A stretch of 64,000 nucleotides of DNA from Erodium maritimum (Eukaryota; Streptophyta; Magnoliopsida; Geraniales; Geraniaceae), in the NCBI GenBank assembly GCA_963921825.1, contig OY997594.1, positions 60,311,675 through 60,375,674 on the forward strand, in the 5' to 3' direction. Positions 57,617 through 64,000 of the stretch are shown one piece after another (position 1 is the first letter of the stretch; every line of letters begins with the position of its first letter). A model generated the notes under the pieces. It had not been told where the DNA came from and searched no databases. It was given only the letters and a program-made list of their open reading frames with translations. The position numbers were made by a program, and so were the translations under genes.

Positions 57617-58000
57617 TTACGAACCAAGCAGGTTTTTGATGACACGCTCCTGCATTTCTTTGGTCACTTCCATCCATTCCACAAAATGTCCAAACCACGC
57701 AGGCTCCGCTCTAGCTTGAAGGTCATTGTCTTGAACCTCGTTCATCCATTCCTCGTTCAACCACGGAGGGGTATGCTGTGGGCCTCCAACAGGGAGTGGA
57801 GGTATGTCCATACCTTTCTCATTCATCAGGTGATAAATATAGTCGTAGCGTTGATGTGCTTCCTGGACTAATAGGGAATAATGTTGGACCCACGCTGGGG
57901 CAGCTGCAACGTTGACTCCATGTGGACCAGGTACAACTGTTCCCGCATTTTCACGTCGACGCCACCTACGCTCTAGTCTACGATCAGAGTTTGGTTCCAT
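57617..58000 (-). CDS. accessory ORF C of CACTA copy 2, unknown function
   Basis: 127 aa from ATG at 58000 (MEPNSDRRLERRWRRRENAG), open and co-linear with ORF C of copy 1 (9634-10017). Differences are a handful of substitutions (for example AAAAPAW to VAAAPAW, SHLMHEK to YHLMNEK). A very basic N-terminus and Trp/Pro-rich middle are kept. The upstream ATG at 58042 is possible but lies before the acceptor-like site. Function unknown. Confidence 0.6.
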   Translation of the reverse strand: MEPNSDRRLERRWRRRENAGTVVPGPHGVNVAAAPAWVQHYSLLVQEAHQRYDYIYHLMNEKGMDIPPLPVGGPQHTPPWLNEEWMNEVQDNDLQARAEPAWFGHFVEWMEVTKEMQERVIKNLLGS

Positions 58001-58235
58001 ATATCCTGACTTAGTCAAAGAACATATTACAATTATAATCAATCCCTAATAATTAAGTCAAATCATACGCAAATAATATTCATATAAACCAACACTTAAT
58101 AAATAAAGTGAACAAAAATTAAAACAACCGTTAAACATTCAAATTACAAAGTCACATAAAAAGTGCTATTGAAATAAAAGTCATCCTTAACACACATCCG
58201 TTAAATAGTAGGAAATTAATATTCTAGCTAGGCGT

Positions 58236-58667
58236 CTAGTCTTCGTCCTCGCGCACAAAGTTGTCTTTCAGCCACTGCACGTACACCCTTGCGTCATGCT
58301 TCGGGCCGCGCATGGAGGTGGCTCCATCAGATGTACGAGACTTTGAGAGAGCAGCAACCCTTTCATGAAGACGCCTAGCTCTTTCCTCAAGCCTAGATCT
58401 TGCAGCAGCTCGTTCAGCGGCTCGTTCAGCAGCAAGTCTTTGTCTTTCAGCAGCTTCTTCAGCCGCAATCCTTCGTCCCTCTCGGTTAATGAGGCCCAGT
58501 AACCTCATCCGAGCAGCTGCTACAGCTCTCGTGCGTGGCAAAGACGCTCTTGGAATGCTGTTGAATAAGCGCATCATCTCAGCATGCAAATCAGGCCCCA
58601 CTTATTGAGGTCCATCATATTCGTCATCTGGGATAATGTTCTCCCCTACGCTACTTCTGTCATCCAT
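58236..58667 (-). pseudogene. accessory ORF B of CACTA copy 2, premature stop
   Basis: The frame starts at 58667 (MDDRSSVGEN) and is closed at 58604-58602, where CAA in copy 1 is TAA here. The rest, from MGPDLHAEMMRLF, stays open to 58236 and could be used only by re-initiation. It retains the Arg/Ala/Glu helical stretch and acidic end seen in copy 1. Confidence 0.65.
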
Positions 58668-58842
58668 TGACTAAATGAAAACAAGTCTTAGTACTATATC
58701 AAAACGAATATAGCAGAAACAAATTTAAACTTACGTATATTAGCATCATAAAATGTATTAGCATATTAATCACCGAGTCATACAAAACGAACTTAAATAT
58801 AACCTAATTTAAACATCGTTCATACACTAATTAAGTAGTAAA

Positions 58843-59163
58843 CTAGTCTCGGGACGGGCGCTTCGAAGTCGATCCATCAGACAGAGTCCGTCTTGCGCTT
58901 CGAGCAGTTTGTCTCGCAGCGGCGACCCTATCTCGTTCTTCCTTTTCCTTTCTAAGTCTATCTCCTTCAGCTGAAATCAGCCGCCTAATATACATGCGAG
59001 TCTTTGCCTCGTGCATCGAAGAAAGTCCCCTAGGCAATTTGTTCATCACTAAGTTCATTGATTTTTCCCAGTCTACTTCCGTCACTACGGGAACTTCTTC
59101 ATCAAAGTGATCTGCCCCAGTTAGGCTGTTCTCCCCAACACTACTGCTATTGTTGTCATCCAT
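58843..59163 (-). CDS. accessory ORF A of CACTA copy 2, unknown function
   Basis: 106 aa, MDDNNSSSVGENSLTGADHF to STSKRPSRD. This is the intact version of the frame that is broken in copy 1. A charged helical middle (EGDRLRKEKEERDRVAAARQ) and basic Ser/Thr-rich end suggest nucleic-acid or protein contact, but no family is recognised. It lies just after an acceptor-like TTAG, 580 bp downstream of a leader ending in a GTACGT donor (59745), so a spliced leader is likely. Confidence 0.55.
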   Translation of the reverse strand: MDDNNSSSVGENSLTGADHFDEEVPVVTEVDWEKSMNLVMNKLPRGLSSMHEAKTRMYIRRLISAEGDRLRKEKEERDRVAAARQTARSARRTLSDGSTSKRPSRD

Positions 59164-59940
59164 CGAAAGGATAACCTAATACACACACGAATGAACTTGA
59201 TTTTCAGGATGCAAACATACCGTGCATTATATTAAACCATACTTTTCTAACTTTTTGAATCTTTGTCACACATGTATCGTATTTTATTAAACCCTAAAAT
59301 ATTTTGAAACTAAACTTCCCGAAAACCCTTATTCAACACAAGGTTAATTATTTGTGTAACCAAAAATTCCTGAAACCTAAAATTATTGTGAAACTAAATT
59401 GCCCTGAAACCCGTAGCTTAATTCTGCAACCCTACATTCTTTAAACCCTAAATTATGTTCACACTAAACTGCCCGGAAACTAGGGATTATATGAGTCGGA
59501 TTTTGTGATACCCGTACCCTATCTGATTTTAATACCCAAAACCTGATCAATACCCTACCCAATCTCTACCCATTCGGGTCGGGTATTACCCCGACTTGTT
59601 CATATGACATACGATTATAAGAAGAGAAAAATGGGGACCTAAGTAACTATTTCACGTATCAAGTATCAAGTATCAACAGTTCAAATTTTATGAAATAAAT
59701 CTAAAATCATTTCAACTGTTTTTACAGATTTCAAACATTACGTACCTTCAAGTGAGGGAGGAGATCGATGGAGGCGTTCGAGCAGAGAGAGGAAGAGGCG
59801 GCAGGGGCTTGGAGCAGGCGGTGGTGGGCGGCGGCTGGTGGTGGACGGCGTCGGACCGGACGGAGGGGGCGGCTGCGATGGAGAGAAGAGAGGAAGTGGG
59901 GAGAGTCTGAAATGGGAGGAACTAGGGTTCGGGGGAGTTA
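59164..59940 (-). other. leader exon and first intron of accessory unit, copy 2
   Basis: On the minus strand, a CT-rich leader begins after a GTATTTAA TATA-like box (59941-59948) and ends GAAG at 59746 with an intact GTACGT donor. The intron to about 59180 holds GGGTA repeats and degenerate GGGCAATTTAGTTTCA repeats as in copy 1. Confidence 0.5.
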
Positions 59941-60354
59941 AATACGCGATATTCTTGACCGACGGATACATGCATCCGTCGGTCAAGGAAAAACGACAGC
60001 GTATCGTTTAATGGCCGAGTCCAGGGCTGAAACGATAGCGTTTTTGTGTATATGTTACAGCTGGCCGATGGATACATGCATCCGTCGGCCAAGTGTTTTC
60101 CGCTGGACAGATTTTCAGCCACTCAAAAAACTTTACCTTCTCTCCCATCTCTTTTTCATCTCCCAACTCTTTCTTTCTTTCTTCCCAAATCTCTTTTTTC
60201 TCTCCCACCTCCATTTCTTTTTCTCTACACAAGATTCCCATGTTTTTGTCACTATTGACAAGAATCTTTTGTCTTGTTCGATACTGACAACATTCGTGGC
60301 TCGTGTTGGTACTGACAACATTCGTGGCTCGTGGAAGGTGCTTGAAGCTCGAGA
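59941..60354. promoter_or_regulatory. divergent promoter between accessory unit and tnp2, copy 2
   Basis: Near-perfect palindromes lie at 59954-59987 (CTTGACCGACGGAT...ATCCGTCGGTCAAG) and 60062-60092. They are better conserved than in copy 1. A CT-rich tnp2 leader follows, with a short tandem duplication of ACTGACAACATTCGTGGCTC (60285 and 60311) not seen in copy 1. Confidence 0.65.
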
Positions 60355-63300
60355 ATGGTACGTATGTTTATTTGATAAATTTTGTTCCTCTTGTTGTGTA
60401 TATCGATCTATTTATTAGATATTGTGTTCAATAGTTGTTAGTATTGACTGTGTATCAGGATATTGATAAGAGTTGGATGACTTTCAGTAAGTACGATCCG
60501 AAGTTTATGGAAGGGGTAGCGGTTTTTATCGAATATATACAGAAAAATTTCCCTAATATTGAATCGCACAAGTGTCCGTGCGGTAGTTGTCTTAACGCAT
60601 TTTACCAGACTATGCCGGATATATATATGCATTTGATTCGGAACGGAATGATGAGGGGGTACGATGTGTGGATTTTTCACGGTGAAAAATTTAACATGCC
60701 TATGTTAACAGAAGTAATGAGTAGTAGTAGAAGAAGTTGGGACACTGGAGGTTCATCAAGTAGCGCAAATGTAGTAGTGAATGAAGAGCACCGGAGCGAT
60801 CCAGTAATTATGGAGTATATGGACGATGTGCTCCCATTTCGGTGTGGGGGACAAATGGATGAATTGGTACAGGATGACGATGAAATTGTGGATGTTGACA
60901 GGTCGATTGCGCAAGAAGCGACAGACAACTACACAAAGTTATTGAAAGAGCATAAAAAACAGTTGTACAAAGAAGCGACAACGGATAGGTTGACGGTTAT
61001 CATGGAGTTGATGGCTCTGAAGGAGAAATATCAATTATTGAATGAAGCATTCACTGCGTCTTGTGTGTTGCATAAAGCATTGTTACCGGCGGAGAATCAT
61101 TACCCGTCTTCATTCAAAGAGGCAAAAAGTGTTTTGAAGAGTGTCAGGATGTGTTACAAGACTTACCATGCATGTGAAAATGGTTGTATCTTATTCGATG
61201 GACCTAATGCGAAAGATGATGTGTGCTACAAATGTGATTCACCTCGCTATGAGAAGCTCGTCGGAATGCGAAAACCAAAGGCTAAGAAAACTGTTAGATA
61301 TTTCCCAATTATTCCACAGTTGCAGAAATTGTACAGTTCACCTGATATTGCAAAGCAAATGCAATGGCATGGTAGTGAGGAAAGAAGGATCGACCCGGAT
61401 AAGATGACTCACCCAGCAGACGGGGAAGGCTGGTTGGACTTCGATAGGACGTGGCCTCGTTTTGGATCTGAAGCTGCCAATGTACGTCTTGCATTGGCAA
61501 TTGAAGGGTTTAGTCCGTTTGGTGCAAATGCTATCCCTTATAGTGTGTGGCCCGTTGTAGTTATGCCTTACAATTTACCTCCAACCTCGTGCATGAAGAA
61601 AGAATTTAACATCTTAACGCTATTGATTTCTGGCCCTAAGTCGCCTGGGAAGTGCCTAAATGTTTTGATGAGACCGTTGATTGATGATTTGAAAAAGTTG
61701 TGGTCCGAAGGGGTTGTAACCTTTGATGCAACCAACAATCGAACGTTCAAGATGCGAGCGACGGTTTTATCGACTATTAGTGACTTTCCCGGTTTGGGAA
61801 TGTTGGGAGGCATTCAGACGAAGGGTTATAAGGCTTGTCCAATATGCCTGGATGATCTCGAAGGGCTTCACAGTCATAATAGGACGTACTACGTAGGAGC
61901 ACGGAAGGACTTCCAGAGAATCATGCATTACGGAAAAATAAAAAAATCAACGGGAAACGGGAGATGAAAAAATCCCGCCCTGAAAAGAGTGGGTATGAAA
62001 TATATGAAGAAATATCGGACATTCAGTTTCCCGAACTGTCGTTACATCCAAAGTTTACTCAGAAGAACAAAGCCGGCCAGAAAAGGTTGTGTTGGACACA
62101 TGAGTCGATATTTTGGGAACTCCCGTATTGGAAATCTTTGCATACAAGGCACGCATTGGACGTGATGCATATTGAAAAAAATGTGTGCGACAATCTTATT
62201 GGAACGCTTTTTAACTTGCCTGGGAAAACAAAAGATTATTTGAAAGCCAGACAAATGTGGGAGGAATTGGGTGTGCATAAGGATCTATGGGCCAAAACAA
62301 CGGGCAACAAGACTTTCATGCCTTATGCCGACTACACGATCAAGCCTGAGAAACGTGGTGAAGCGCTTGATAAGGTTACAAATATAAGGTTTCCATCGGG
62401 CTATGCGGGATCCTTGAAAAACAAGATAAGCGTGAAGGATAAGAAGTTTTTTGGGCTTAAAACACACGACAATCATGTTTTGCTGCAACGTATTCTTCCC
62501 ATCATTGTACGCCCTTATGTGGCACCGCACGTAGCCACCGTGATATGTGAGCTTGCAAATTTCTTTCAGTCTCTCTGTGCAAGGGAGATTTCAAAGAAGA
62601 AGCTAAAAGAGATGCAGGTTGATATTGTATTGATTCTCAGTAAGTTGGAAATGATATTCCCTCCGCCGTTCCACACGATCATGGTGCATTTATGTAAACA
62701 TCTCCCATCTCAAGTATTGCAAACCGGTCCTGTCCACTATACTTGGATGTTCTCGATGGAACGTGAATTGGGGTACTACAAAAAATGGGTGCGCAACCAC
62801 CGATACCCAGAGGGTTGCATCGCAGAATCGTATATCAATCATCAATGTGCGACGTTCATCAATTTGTACCTCGATAAACGAGTCATGGATCCGTAGACCC
62901 CAGATAAATGGGGCATTTCTATTGTTTCCAAACATGTGCTTCCAACTATTTAGATATGGGAGCCCTTGTTAACAAAGGAATTCGTGCGTATCGCTCATTG
63001 GACCGCTATGCAGAATGCTGAAGAATTTAGCTCCGAGATGATTGATTTCAAAGAGGATTATGAGACGGAATACCCAGGGTCAACCGATTTACAACACCGA
63101 ATTGGAACATTTTGCTCAATGTTCAAGGAAACCGTAAGTTCAATATCAGTTAAACGTGTAGTCCTATATATATAAATAAAATATATTTATCACCGTGTAT
63201 ATATTACTAATACCTGTAAGCACAAATTCCCAGATGGAATCGTATCCCGATGACGATCAACAATATACGGCATCAAAGGCTCTGAGTCGTTATGTGCAGA

Positions 63301-63972
63301 GAGTAAATTATTATGTGCAATGTCATGTACACGGTGTGAAATACTTGTCCGAACAGCGCGATAAAGGAAGAAGCTCACAGAACAGTGGTGTGATGCTAAA
63401 TGCAGAGGGCGGTGTAGCTTATTATGGTGTGTAGTTATACGTCGTTGAGCTTATGTACACTGGACGGATGCCTGTTGTTCTGTTTTACTGTCGATGGTAT
63501 GATCTAAATTCCGTGAAAGTAGATAATGGTTTGATATCCATAAATACCAACACAAATGCATATCGCGACGATCCATTCTGTCTAGCAACCATGGCCAAAC
63601 AGGCAAGTTGGCATTAGTTGTATATAGTACTGTACTTCATTGTTGGATGTGTTACTAATTATTTAATGTGCATTACAGATATTCTACATCGATGACCCGA
63701 AAATGGGTGGAGGGTATAAGATCGTGAACAAGGTTGCCCCTAGAGGACTATTCATCTCGGCAAATCGTTTGCCATCCATTTCATACGAGGTTGACGCTCC
63801 TTACCAAGAGTCCGAGCCTGAAACTGCACTTCTTGTAGCGGAACTAAATGTGCTACCCCATTATGATGGCGGTCTCCAAGAGGTACATGATGTGGACGAT
63901 AACGACGAGAATAGTGAAGATGACTGCGAAGATCATGGATACAACAATGAAGAAATACATGAATCCGATTAA
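60355..63972 (+). pseudogene. CACTA tnp2-type transposase, copy 2, frameshift and three stops
   Basis: The start ATG (60355-60357) is the last codon of exon 1; a 101-bp intron (60358-60458, GT-AG) joins it to GATATTGAT, giving MDIDKSWM. Exons continue 60459-63133, 63234-63602 and 63679-63972. The same missing base as in copy 1 lies near 61902-61907. In addition there are TAG stops at 62894-62896 (DP then stop), 62951-62953 (TI then stop) and 63432-63434 (GV then stop), each a single change from copy 1. The last intron (63603-63678) has a GC donor. Domains are as in copy 1. Confidence 0.9.
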
Positions 63973-64000
63973 ATATATATAAGTATTGTACTAATATTGT

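Larger units (their letters stand above)
57069..64000 (+). mobile_element. CACTA (En/Spm) DNA transposon, copy 2, right part outside window
   Basis: The terminus CACTACTGCAGAAATCGACT starts at 57069, next to ACT (57066-57068), the probable 3-bp target duplication. The order mirrors copy 1: subterminal repeats, accessory ORFs C, B, A on the minus strand, divergent promoter, and tnp2 on the plus strand. By eye the nucleotide match to copy 1 is very high across 6.9 kb. It inserted into a LINE endonuclease frame. Confidence 0.95.

Overview
The window is nuclear DNA of a flowering plant, most likely a eudicot. The evidence is multi-exon genes with GT-AG introns, plant-specific protein families with chloroplast transit peptides (a fibrillin, a Nudix hydrolase), a plant actin, a nuclear tRNA-Cys, and a dense layer of plant transposons.

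Five host protein genes and one tRNA gene sit in a gene island at about 12.7-41.2 kb. They are a FBN13-like plastid fibrillin (12677-15722, minus), tRNA-Cys(GCA) at 18121 with a deleted tandem copy at 18245, a clade-D type PP2C phosphatase (18703-21183, plus), an actin (21650-23025, minus, tail-to-tail with the PP2C), a C-terminal J-domain protein (34101-37892, plus) and a chloroplast Nudix hydrolase of NUDX23 type (38385-41160, plus). All five rebuild into intact, in-frame spliced coding sequences. From memory, four of them resemble neighbours on Arabidopsis chromosome 2 near At2g42070-At2g42130, which suggests conserved microsynteny.

The island is bracketed by two closely similar CACTA (En/Spm) transposons in inverted orientation. 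Copy 1 runs from beyond the left edge to 10655 and copy 2 from 57069 beyond the right edge; their identical terminal sequences face each other across 46.4 kb. Each carries a tnp2-type transposase gene and, diverging from it across a shared palindrome-rich promoter, a unit of three small ORFs (A, B, C) of unknown function. Copy 1 also shows the start of a second, Ptta-type transposase gene. Both transposase genes share one ancestral frameshift; later damage differs between copies. Only ORF C is intact in both.

The spaces between genes are filled by other elements. There is a set of MULE-like inverted-repeat elements with 9-11 bp target duplications (16.4, 36.0, 36.1, 37.3, 40.0, 41.9, 42.9 and 52.4 kb), several inside introns of the J-domain and Nudix genes. 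A 1.37 kb MULE-like element at 23.9 kb splits an unrecognised reading frame belonging to a region with a copied chaperonin-60 fragment, a primer-binding site and an LTR-like end. There is also a pogo/Tigger-like transposon at 31.8-33.9 kb, a short non-LTR retroelement with a perfect 13-bp target duplication at 50.3-51.4 kb, and a LINE at 52.95-57.07 kb that is interrupted by an unclassified 1.84 kb insertion and then cut by CACTA copy 2. Gene identities are from recognised motifs; no database search was run.
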